Shown in pieces: positions 7,095 through 13,882 of a stretch of DNA of 22,413 nt. Positions within the stretch are counted from its first letter, which is position 1, and each line of letters begins with the position of its first letter. The notes under the pieces were generated by a model. That model was given only the letters and a program-made list of their open reading frames with translations, had not been told where the DNA came from and ran no database searches. Both the position numbers and the translations under genes were made by a program. Origin of the DNA: Actinomycetota bacterium (lineage in GTDB: Bacteria; Actinomycetota; Acidimicrobiia; Acidimicrobiales; Ilumatobacteraceae); NCBI GenBank assembly GCA_018882725.1, contig VERK01000011.1:1-22413 (forward strand), written 5' to 3'.

Positions 7095-8696
7095 ATGTCG
7101 GGCGATGTGCGCGCGGTGGCCCGGGCCTGGCTCGCGGCCGAACCCGACGCCGATCTGCGTGACGAACTTGGTTCGCTCATCGACGGCGACGATGCGTCCT
7201 TGACCGAACGATTCGCCGGTCGTCTCGCGTTCGGTACGGCCGGACTGCGCGCGGCGGTGGGCGCCGGGCCGCTACGGATGAATCGACTGGTGGTTCGGCA
7301 AGCGGCGGCCGGGCTGATCGATCACCTGTTGGCATCGGTGCCGAATGCGGCGGAGTGCGGAGTGGTGATCGGATGGGATGCGCGACGCAAGAGCGATGCG
7401 TTCGCGCTCGACACCGCTCGGGTAGCGGCGGCCCGTGGCGTGAAGGCGTACCTGATGCCACGGGTGGTGCCCACACCCGTGTTGGCCTGGAACATCACGC
7501 GACTCGGTTGTGCGGCGGGTGTGATGGTGACGGCGAGCCACAATCCTCCGGCCGACAACGGTTACAAGGTGTACCTGGGTTCGGGTGCGCAGATCGTGCC
7601 ACCGCACGACACGCTCATCGCCGAGGCGATCGGCCGTCTCGATCCGACGACGGTGCCGTTGAGCGACGTCGACCATCCCCTGATCGTGCGACTGGGCGAC
7701 GACGTGATCGATGCGTACGTCGATTGGGCGCCGTCGGTGCGCCTCGTGCGCGATGCGACGCCGGTTCGCTTCGCCTACACGGCGCTGCACGGTGTGGGTG
7801 GAGCGGTGGCTGACCGCGTGTTCGAACGTGCTGGATTGGGGGAGCCGATCGTGGTGGCCGCTCAGCACGAACCAGACGGTTCGTTCCCGACCGTGTCGTT
7901 TCCGAATCCGGAAGAGCCCGGGGCGATGGACCTGGTGGTGGAGGCTGCCCGCGCGGCTGGTGCATCGATCGCGATCGCCAACGATCCCGATGCCGATCGA
8001 CTCGGGGTGGCGATTCCGGGTCGCGACGGCAGCTGGCGGTTGTTGCGTGGCGACGAAATCGGCTGGCTGCTCGCCGACCACGTGTTGCGCGTCACGTCGG
8101 GGACTGATCGTTTGATGGTGAGCACTCTGGTGTCGTCGTCGCTGGTGGGCAAGATGGCGGCCGCGAGTGGTGTGGCGTACGCCGAGACGTTCACCGGCTT
8201 CAAGTGGATCGCCGACGCGGCATCGAAGAATCCCGACAAGCGTCTGGTGTTCGCGTACGAACAGGCACTCGGTTATCTGGTGACCGATCGTCCGCTCGAC
8301 AAGGACGGCATCACCGCGGCCGTGCTCATGCTCGAGGTCGCGAGTGTGGCGGCGCGCGTCGGCAAGACGATCGACGATCTCCTGGACGACATCGCGGCTC
8401 GCTTCGGACGGCACGTGACAGCCGAGACGAGTGTGCGGCTCGATCCGGCGGCGGGGATCGCCGCGGTCGAGCGGTTGCGCGCGAATCCGCCGAACGAAAT
8501 TGCGGGACGGCCCGTCGTGGAAGTGGTGGATTTTCCGGAGGCGACCTTGTTGCGATTGTGGCTGGAGGGCGTGGCCGGGGAGCGCGTGAGGTTGCAGGTG
8601 CGGCCGAGCGGGACCGAGCCGAAGGTGAAGTTGTACGGCGAGGCGGTGGGCGAGGACCCGAGCCCCTTCCTTGCCGCCCTCTCCGAACTCCTCTGA
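7095..8696 (+). CDS. Phospho-sugar mutase (phosphohexomutase superfamily)
   Basis: A 533-aa alpha-D-phosphohexomutase superfamily protein, close in length to mycobacterial PmmB. The phosphoserine loop TASHNP is at 146-151 (Ser148), the Mg-binding DPDAD at 297-301, the sugar-binding GDEIG at 319-323 and the phosphate-binding RPSGTEPKVKLY near the C-terminus. It interconverts sugar 1- and 6-(or 5-)phosphates through a bisphosphate intermediate. Usual labels are phosphomannomutase/phosphoglucomutase. Coupling to a nucleoside kinase suggests a phosphopentomutase role (ribose 1-phosphate to ribose 5-phosphate), which is inference. The ATG at 7095 is 2 nt past the kinase stop, with GGGG 7 nt upstream; the longer upstream reading frame is discarded as overlap with the kinase. 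Confidence 0.92.
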   Translation: MSGDVRAVARAWLAAEPDADLRDELGSLIDGDDASLTERFAGRLAFGTAGLRAAVGAGPLRMNRLVVRQAAAGLIDHLLASVPNAAECGVVIGWDARRKSDAFALDTARVAAARGVKAYLMPRVVPTPVLAWNITRLGCAAGVMVTASHNPPADNGYKVYLGSGAQIVPPHDTLIAEAIGRLDPTTVPLSDVDHPLIVRLGDDVIDAYVDWAPSVRLVRDATPVRFAYTALHGVGGAVADRVFERAGLGEPIVVAAQHEPDGSFPTVSFPNPEEPGAMDLVVEAARAAGASIAIANDPDADRLGVAIPGRDGSWRLLRGDEIGWLLADHVLRVTSGTDRLMVSTLVSSSLVGKMAAASGVAYAETFTGFKWIADAASKNPDKRLVFAYEQALGYLVTDRPLDKDGITAAVLMLEVASVAARVGKTIDDLLDDIAARFGRHVTAETSVRLDPAAGIAAVERLRANPPNEIAGRPVVEVVDFPEATLLRLWLEGVAGERVRLQVRPSGTEPKVKLYGEAVGEDPSPFLAALSELL

Positions 8697-8718
8697 CCTT
8701 GTTCTACCTAGCCCTCAT

Positions 8719-8758
8719 GGGTGCGAAACCCCGGCAAAAATGCCGGGGTTTCGCACCC
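8719..8758. terminator. Bidirectional terminator, perfect 18-bp hairpin
   Basis: Bases 8719-8736 and 8741-8758 are perfect inverted complements around an AAAA loop. The inner GC-rich stem CCCCGGCA/TGCCGGGG is flanked by AAA on the left and TTT on the right, giving a short U-tract on either strand. It lies between two convergent genes (stops at 8696 and 8761), the expected place for a shared terminator. Confidence 0.85.
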
Positions 8759-8760
8759 AA

Positions 8761-9786
8761 TCATTCGGCGGTGCCGACGGGTTGGCCGTCGATGATCTGG
8801 TCGAGGTACTCGCTCAATCCGTACCCGACCTTGCCCTTGTGTTCGTCCGACTGCATCTCCCAGCGCGTCATGCCCTCGCTGATGCGCGTCGTCAACCACT
8901 CGCCATCAGGCGACTGACGCCGATTGCGCAGCGGAATGAGGCTCATCACGTCCCCGGTGAACTTCCACTCGCGACCACTGCGCGACGACTTCAGCACCGC
9001 CTCGATCTTCTGGTGGTACGTGTCCTCGCCGCGGAACTCGGTGGAGATCTCGGCCTGATCGCACAGGTGGATCTGACCGTTCTCCCACACGAATCCGCCT
9101 CGCGTTCCGGGGCCATCCTTCTTCGCCACGCGCGACAGCATGAATCCGAGATCGCGGTCGAAGTTGGCCGTGAGCCAGCGGTAGTACCACGGCGCTTGCC
9201 AGTAGCGCGGGCCCCACGAATGGTCGCGCAAGCCGAAGCCGTTGATCTCCCACTCGCGATCACCCACGCGAATCGAACCGCGTGCCTCGACCAGTTGCTC
9301 GTAGTGGCCCTTGGCGAACTCCTCACCCGGCGCCTCGTGCGGGGTGTCGGGCTCGCCGCCGAACATGCTCGGCCGACCCTGCCCCGAGAACGTGATGTGC
9401 ACTTCGCACTCGCTGTACGGATTGTCGGTGAACGCCTTCTTCGGATCGACCATCTGCTCGGGTTCGGCCAACACCACGACCTTGCCGACGTAATCGATAC
9501 GCAGTTCTTCGAACGGCTTCACCATCGTCCAGGTGAGGCCGGCCGCATCGAGTTTGTCGTTGTTCTCGATCGTCGGTCGCTTGAACATGAAACCCACCGA
9601 ACCATCGGGCAGATACAGGCAGACCGTCATCTCGGCGTAGCCCTCGTTCGCACGGTTGCCCATGCGGAACCAGCCACCCACTTTGTGCTGCGGGTCGAAG
9701 CAATTGATGTACATGCTCTCGTTGAAATTCGACTCAGGGCCGAGTTCGTGCATGTATTCGTCGGACGGTTCGAGGCGTACTCCCAT
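8761..9786 (-). CDS. Conserved protein of unknown function with RDHSWGPRYW motif
   Basis: A 341-aa soluble protein without signal peptide or membrane segment. The centre carries NGFGLRDHSWGPRYW (182-196), and the rest is rich in alternating beta-strand patterns with many Trp and Gly residues. This recalls the two-barrel, lipocalin-like CrtC/AttH group and actinobacterial proteins listed under domains of unknown function (I believe DUF7064/DUF7065, not certain). No catalytic role can be assigned. The ATG at 9784-9786 lacks a Shine-Dalgarno site but has TACGGT 7 nt upstream, so it may have its own leaderless promoter despite being 18 bp after the preceding gene. Neighbours are an SDR and a small conserved protein. 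Confidence 0.8.
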   Translation of the reverse strand: MGVRLEPSDEYMHELGPESNFNESMYINCFDPQHKVGGWFRMGNRANEGYAEMTVCLYLPDGSVGFMFKRPTIENNDKLDAAGLTWTMVKPFEELRIDYVGKVVVLAEPEQMVDPKKAFTDNPYSECEVHITFSGQGRPSMFGGEPDTPHEAPGEEFAKGHYEQLVEARGSIRVGDREWEINGFGLRDHSWGPRYWQAPWYYRWLTANFDRDLGFMLSRVAKKDGPGTRGGFVWENGQIHLCDQAEISTEFRGEDTYHQKIEAVLKSSRSGREWKFTGDVMSLIPLRNRRQSPDGEWLTTRISEGMTRWEMQSDEHKGKVGYGLSEYLDQIIDGQPVGTAE

Positions 9787-9793
9787 GCGCGCG

Positions 9794-9799
9794 ACCGTA
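9794..9799 (-). promoter_or_regulatory. -10 hexamer TACGGT, leaderless layout
   Basis: On the minus strand TACGGT is followed by 7 nt and the ATG at 9786. It lies within the 18-bp gap after the small SH3-like gene, so it could give an operon-internal transcript start. Confidence 0.45.
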
Positions 9800-9804
9800 G
9801 CCGC

Positions 9805-10089
9805 TCAGAAGAGCGTGAGTTGCTCCCAGGTGACCGCGACCTCGGTGACCGGCTGCCACACGAGGCGACCGCGCCGTCCGGGCCGTTTCACTTCGAGCCG
9901 TTCGGGCCGCAACGAGCGGGCCGCGCCGTGCGAGTCGTGCACGGTGATGCTGCCGTCGCGCTCGACCCACGAGATGCGCCCTTCCTGCCACCGACCGCGG
10001 TCGGCCCGCCGGAAACGCACCTCTTCACCGGCGCGCAAACCGATCTGGCGCAACACCTCGATCTGTTCGGCGGATGGTTTGGGGGCCAC
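9805..10089 (-). CDS. Small conserved protein, SH3/Tudor-like
   Basis: A 94-aa basic protein: GLRAGEEVRFRR, GRWQEGRISWVERDGSITV and SLRPERLEVKRPGRRG suggest an SH3- or Tudor-like small beta barrel after a short N-terminal helix, ending in EQLTLF. I recognise this as a conserved actinobacterial hypothetical but know of no tested role; nucleic-acid binding would fit the charge and fold and is only a guess. The start is GTG at 10087-10089, 11 nt after the stop of the upstream SDR. There is no separate TAnnnT hexamer, so it is probably co-transcribed with the SDR. Confidence 0.72.
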   Translation of the reverse strand: MAPKPSAEQIEVLRQIGLRAGEEVRFRRADRGRWQEGRISWVERDGSITVHDSHGAARSLRPERLEVKRPGRRGRLVWQPVTEVAVTWEQLTLF

Positions 10090-10100
10090 GGCGAGTCAGG

Positions 10101-10940
10101 TCACAGGTCGCCGAAGACGCGACGCTGCAACTTGCGCATACCGGCCAACCAGCGGTCGCGATCGGCGGTCTTCTTGGTCTCGAAGTCGTGAACCTCGGGA
10201 TGGGGGAGGATCAAGAACCGCTCGGCAACGATGGCCTCGGCCACGATGTGCGCGACTTGTTCGGGTTCGAGCACCACACCGGCCGAACGGACCACATCAC
10301 CGGCGCGTGAATCACCGAGGTCACCACCACTCAACATGCGTGTGTTCACACCTTGCGGACACAGACAACTCACACGCACACCGCGATCGCCGTACGTGAG
10401 CGACATCCACTCGGCGAAGGCCACCGCTGCGTGCTTGGTGACCGAGTACGGAGCCGATCCGATCTGCGCAAGCAAACCGGCCGCCGACGCGGTGGAGCAG
10501 AAGTAACCGCTGCCACGCTCGAGCCAGCGTGGCAACAAGTACTTGGCGGCCCAGCGATGCGCGTGAATGTTCACGTCGAACGCGAGATCCCAGTCGTCTT
10601 CGGATGTGCTCTCCACGAAGTTGCCGGTGCCCACACCCGCATTGGCGAAGAAGAGATCGATTCCCGAATTCGCACTGTCGTCACGACCGTGCTGAGACAG
10701 ATAGCGGTGAGCCGTCTCAACCAGTTGGCGATTTCCTTCTTCGGAACGCAGATCGGCCACGACCGCGAGCGCGGAATCGGGACGAATGGCGTTCAACGAC
10801 TCGGCCACGCTGCGCACACCTTTTTCCAGCACATCGGCCACAACGACGGTGGATCCGAGCGCGTGAAAACGTCGGGCCAACGCTTCGCCGATCCCGCCGG
10901 CGGCTCCTGTGACCACGACTCCGGCACCAGTGAATTCCAC
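10101..10940 (-). CDS. SDR family oxidoreductase
   Basis: A 279-aa classical SDR with TGAAGGIG at 11-18, Asp36 after the second strand (VVVAD, favouring NAD(H)), NAG at 100-102, active-site Ser in CSTAS (148-152), and Tyr165/Lys169 in YSVTK. The C-terminal tail after residue 230 is longer than in minimal SDRs and charged, a pattern of actinobacterial members annotated simply as SDRs. Substrate unknown. Start GTG at 10938-10940; TACGAT ends 6 nt upstream and no ribosome binding site is visible. It heads the three-gene group running to 8761. Confidence 0.88.
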   Translation of the reverse strand: MEFTGAGVVVTGAAGGIGEALARRFHALGSTVVVADVLEKGVRSVAESLNAIRPDSALAVVADLRSEEGNRQLVETAHRYLSQHGRDDSANSGIDLFFANAGVGTGNFVESTSEDDWDLAFDVNIHAHRWAAKYLLPRWLERGSGYFCSTASAAGLLAQIGSAPYSVTKHAAVAFAEWMSLTYGDRGVRVSCLCPQGVNTRMLSGGDLGDSRAGDVVRSAGVVLEPEQVAHIVAEAIVAERFLILPHPEVHDFETKKTADRDRWLAGMRKLQRRVFGDL

Positions 10941-10946
10941 GGGCGA

Positions 10947-10952
10947 ATCGTA
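10947..10952 (-). promoter_or_regulatory. -10 hexamer TACGAT, leaderless layout
   Basis: On the minus strand TACGAT is followed by TCGCCC and the GTG start at 10940, a 6-nt spacer. It would drive the SDR and at least the small SH3-like gene. Confidence 0.6.
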
Positions 10953-11007
10953 CTTCGGGTGTGGCGCACGGCTCTCTTCCCGCCTGAGAATCCGCGACCG
11001 GTGGGCC

Positions 11008-11013
11008 TACCAT
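11008..11013 (+). promoter_or_regulatory. Possible -10 hexamer TACCAT for the small-protein gene
   Basis: TACCAT would start a transcript near 11020, leaving a leader of about 90 nt. The leader contains a 6-bp hairpin, CGGTCG (11041-11046) with CGACCG (11053-11058), and a GC-rich stretch before the ribosome binding site. No clear -35 element. Confidence 0.35.
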
Positions 11014-11110
11014 GCACACCACGAACGACACCGTGCGTTACGGTCGGAGAAACGACCGGGGGTCAGGTCCGCAGGGGCCGGGTCGCCGGGAGAACCAACA
11101 GGAGAAGCGA

Positions 11111-11296
11111 ATGCCCACCACGCAGATTGCCGAGCCGATGACCACCAATGTTGTCGATGCAACCGTGGTCGCCGAGGCAATCGAGGTCATCGATCGCGCG
11201 CTGTCGCAGATGATCAAGCGTGAGTTGGTGTCGGCCGGCGAAGTCAGCGATCTGCTACTCGACGTCCGGAACCTTTTGACTTCGGCGCGCCAGTAA
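11111..11296 (+). CDS. Small hypothetical protein, 61 aa
   Basis: A 61-aa acidic, mostly helical protein of unknown function. Residues 14-58 read as two amphipathic helices separated near SAGEVSDLL, with no Cys, signal peptide or membrane segment. The ATG at 11111 is chosen because GGAGAAG ends 3 nt upstream, one of the best ribosome binding sites in the window (GGAG to ATG, 6 nt). The longer in-frame upstream ATG at 11012 has none. Its last 53 nt overlap the 3' end of the convergent WS/DGAT gene. I do not recognise a family; a small regulatory or structural helical protein is possible. Confidence 0.65.
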   Translation: MPTTQIAEPMTTNVVDATVVAEAIEVIDRALSQMIKRELVSAGEVSDLLLDVRNLLTSARQ

Positions 11297-12683
11297 CTTT
11301 CACGAACTCGTCGAACGACTCGCGCAGACATTCGCGCAAGAGTTCGGTTTCGGCGATCGCCCCGGCGTCCATGTGCAATCCCATGTCGAGACTGCCGACG
11401 TGCGACAGCAAGGTGAGGTTGAACGCCACGCCACCCAACGGTCCGAGGGGATAGTTGGCCACGATCTCCGAACCGGCCACGTACACCGGAATCGGCGTGC
11501 CCTTCACGTTCGAGGTGGCGAAGTCGACCGTCTGCGACTGAAGTCGTGCGATCCGAGTGACGACCGCCGTGGGCAGTGAGGCAGCCAGGCTGGCCGTGGC
11601 CCCCACCAACGCGGCCGCACCCGAGTCGGCGGCCTCGCGCGTGATGCGCAGAACCTGGGCGAACCGCTCGGCTGGCTTCATCTCGCCCGTGGGAACGAGC
11701 ATGCGCGCCAACGAGAAGGCGTTGGCCTGAGAGCCATCGGCGGGATTGACCTTGCGCGTGCTGATGGCCATCGACGCGCGCAGTTCGTCGATGGGCGCGC
11801 CCAGTCGGCGGTGATAACGGCCGGCGGCATCGCTCGCGACGGTGAGCAACGCGGTGTTGAGAGTTCCGTCGAGTCGACGAGCCGCGTCGCGCACTTCGAA
11901 GAACGGCGCCTGTAGAACCTCCACCCGGCGACGCAACGATCGTGACGTCCACAACGGCGACTTGGCCGGATCGACATCGGACAACTGGCCCACCACGTTG
12001 CGCACCATGTCGACGGTGCTCGCGCCATGGGCCGGAATCGACGCCGGATCGGCAATGAGTTCGCGCACCTGCTTCACGAGCGATAGCGGAATCTTCAACG
12101 ACCCGGCGAGAAGATCGCGAAGCAGGTCGCCGTTGAGCAAGGCCGAAGCGGCGGCCTCGTCGGCGTCGTACACGAGCGGTTCGGGTTCGGGGGCGTCGCG
12201 CTCGAAGTCGAAGAACTGCAACGACAGCTGAACACTGCCCTCACCGTCGGCAACGGTGTGATGCAGTTTCTCGAGCATGACGGCGCGACCGTCCTCGAGA
12301 CCTTCGATCACCACGAACTGCCACAGCGGCCGCGTGCGATCGAACGGGTCGACCAGAATCAATGTGGCCAGGTCGAGCATCTGTCGCATGGTGCCCGGGG
12401 CCGGTAGCGCGATGCGACGAACGTGGTAGTCGATGTCGAAATCGGGATCGTCGACCCACATCGGGGGCGTGATGTTGGCCGGTGACGACTGCACGCGTTG
12501 ACGCAGACGTGGGATGGCCACGGTGGCTCGCTCCATGCGACGGCGCAAGCGATCGAAGTCGGGCGCGCGATCGAGGATCGACAAGTTGGCGAAGGTGGAC
12601 GAGAGGTACGGATCCTTCTCGAGCCGCCACATCATTCCCTCGGCATCCGACATTCTGCGGTCGAATCGGATCTCCTGGGTCAC
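11244..12683 (-). CDS. Wax ester synthase/diacylglycerol acyltransferase (WS/DGAT)
   Basis: A 479-aa member of the WS/DGAT family, which transfers acyl groups from acyl-CoA to long-chain alcohols or diacylglycerol to make wax esters or triacylglycerol. The catalytic HHTVADG (HHxxxDG) is at 141-147, preceded by PLW at 119-121. The C-terminal half carries NVKGTPIPVYVAG and NYPLGPLGGVAFNLTLLS, typical of the WS/DGAT C-terminal domain. The start GTG at 12681-12683 follows TAGCCT by 6 nt. The in-frame ATG ten codons in (12651-12653) is an alternative, but its upstream GGAG is 18 nt away. The last 17 codons overlap a small gene on the other strand. A storage-lipid role fits the acyl-CoA gene content. 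Confidence 0.92.
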   Translation of the reverse strand: MTQEIRFDRRMSDAEGMMWRLEKDPYLSSTFANLSILDRAPDFDRLRRRMERATVAIPRLRQRVQSSPANITPPMWVDDPDFDIDYHVRRIALPAPGTMRQMLDLATLILVDPFDRTRPLWQFVVIEGLEDGRAVMLEKLHHTVADGEGSVQLSLQFFDFERDAPEPEPLVYDADEAAASALLNGDLLRDLLAGSLKIPLSLVKQVRELIADPASIPAHGASTVDMVRNVVGQLSDVDPAKSPLWTSRSLRRRVEVLQAPFFEVRDAARRLDGTLNTALLTVASDAAGRYHRRLGAPIDELRASMAISTRKVNPADGSQANAFSLARMLVPTGEMKPAERFAQVLRITREAADSGAAALVGATASLAASLPTAVVTRIARLQSQTVDFATSNVKGTPIPVYVAGSEIVANYPLGPLGGVAFNLTLLSHVGSLDMGLHMDAGAIAETELLRECLRESFDEFVKVTGAPKSKGSGRRVADR

Positions 12684-12689
12684 GGGGTA

Positions 12690-12695
12690 AGGCTA
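12690..12695 (-). promoter_or_regulatory. -10 hexamer TAGCCT of the WS/DGAT gene
   Basis: On the minus strand TAGCCT-TACCCC-GTG: a 6-nt spacer to the start codon. It shares two bases (12694-12695) with the -10 hexamer of the divergent metalloprotease gene. Confidence 0.6.
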
Positions 12696-12699
12696 CGGT
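12694..12699 (+). promoter_or_regulatory. -10 hexamer TACGGT of the metalloprotease gene
   Basis: TACGGT ends 9 nt before the ATG at 12709; a leader of only 2-3 nt would result. It physically overlaps the oppositely oriented hexamer at 12690-12695. Confidence 0.5.
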
Positions 12700-12708
12700 C
12701 TCGTTCGT

Positions 12709-13875
12709 ATGCGGCGGAAGTTCGTGGTCGTGTCGGTTCTCCTCGTCGGTTGTGCACCGTCGTCGGGTGGTGAGGTGTCCACCGACGACTTCGATGCGCT
12801 GCTGCGTCTGCGGACCCCACCGGCGACTGACATCTGGGAGGTCGCACTGTGTCGGGTGCCAGCTGATGTGGAAGCGGGCCTCTTCGCCCCGTTCGAGGAG
12901 AGGCTCGAGATCGACGCGGCCGAGATCGTCGACCGACTCGGGCCGGTGTCCGACTACTTCGCTCGCTGGTCGCAAGGTGAGTACACGATCGAGTGGCGAG
13001 TAGCGGCACCAGTCGACCTCGATTCGTCGGGCGACCCGATGTCGTGTGTCGATCGGGCTCTCGATTCGAGCGCGGACGACGCCCATGGGGTGCTGGTGGT
13101 GGCCGATGCACAGCACGACACCGATCAGATCGGTGGGTGGGGTCGGCCCGGCTCCGGATGCGAACAGCCCTGCGCGGCCAAGACGTCACGTCGCGCGATG
13201 TACGTCGGGGCATCCGACTTCATGCCGCAGTGGGGAGACGCTTCGCCGCTCGACCTCGTGCAGCACGAACTCGGCCATGCTCTCGACTGGCCGCACAGTG
13301 CCACGGCCGATGGTTTCGCCGACGGCTCGGCCAACGACCACCAGGTGTACGACAGCCCGTTCGATGTGATGAGCGACTCGGCGGCACCGCGCAACAGCGA
13401 CACTCGCCGGCGCGGAGCACCCGGCGTGCTCGCAGTGAATCTGCACTCGGTGGGTTGGCTCGGTCGGAGCGAGATCGAATTCGTCGACCCGAATCGTCAT
13501 CCGATCGACGAGTGGCACGATGCCACTCGGCTCGTGTCCACCGATTCTGGTGGTGGCGTTGGTTCGCGACTGATGGTGATTCCGGTCGGCGATCGCCGAT
13601 TCGTCACCGTCGAGTTGGTGGCGGCACGCGACGACAACGATCACCTGAGTTCTTCGGGAGTCTTGATCCACCTGGTGGAGCCGGCCGACAACAACGAAGG
13701 TCGTCGCAACGTTGTGCTCACCGAGACACTCGTGGGTCAAGAGCGCTCGTGGATCTGGAACGACGGCCGACTCGAGTTCGACGTGGGCGCCCTCGTGGAA
13801 GACGGCAACGTCGTGGCAACCGATGTTCGGTTCCGCCGCTTGGGCTCCGATCGCGTCGCGCGCGACGACGGCTGA
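12709..13875 (+). CDS. Lipoprotein zinc metalloprotease, M6/metzincin-like
   Basis: A 388-aa predicted secreted protein: basic MRRK, a hydrophobic stretch and the lipobox LVGC with Cys15, pointing to a lipid-anchored extracytoplasmic protein. The zinc motif HELGHALDWPH (186-196) has the HExxHxxxxxH spacing of metzincins, with Glu187 as base. FDVMS (218-222, Met221) is a likely Met-turn like that of immune inhibitor A (M6) peptidases. The usual Gly at motif position 8 is Asp193. Cys113, Cys151 and Cys155 may form disulfides. The C-terminal half (about 240-388) is a probable beta domain. Target proteins are unknown. It stands alone, divergent from the WS/DGAT gene and convergent with the DsbA-like gene. 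Confidence 0.82.
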   Translation: MRRKFVVVSVLLVGCAPSSGGEVSTDDFDALLRLRTPPATDIWEVALCRVPADVEAGLFAPFEERLEIDAAEIVDRLGPVSDYFARWSQGEYTIEWRVAAPVDLDSSGDPMSCVDRALDSSADDAHGVLVVADAQHDTDQIGGWGRPGSGCEQPCAAKTSRRAMYVGASDFMPQWGDASPLDLVQHELGHALDWPHSATADGFADGSANDHQVYDSPFDVMSDSAAPRNSDTRRRGAPGVLAVNLHSVGWLGRSEIEFVDPNRHPIDEWHDATRLVSTDSGGGVGSRLMVIPVGDRRFVTVELVAARDDNDHLSSSGVLIHLVEPADNNEGRRNVVLTETLVGQERSWIWNDGRLEFDVGALVEDGNVVATDVRFRRLGSDRVARDDG

Positions 13876-13882
13876 ATCCGCG

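Noticed and set aside
6058..8414. Long minus-strand frames (6058-7041 and 7272-8414) opposite the kinase and mutase
   Set aside because: Both are mirror frames of well-identified genes; their products are His/Arg/Val-rich and match nothing I recognise.
8671..10191. 506-codon open frame on the plus strand opposite the RDHSWGPRYW and SH3-like genes
   Set aside because: It runs antisense to two genes with recognisable conserved segments, crosses the terminator hairpin, and its product is a low-complexity Arg/His/Leu/Val-rich sequence without any family motif. Typical shadow of GC-rich codons.
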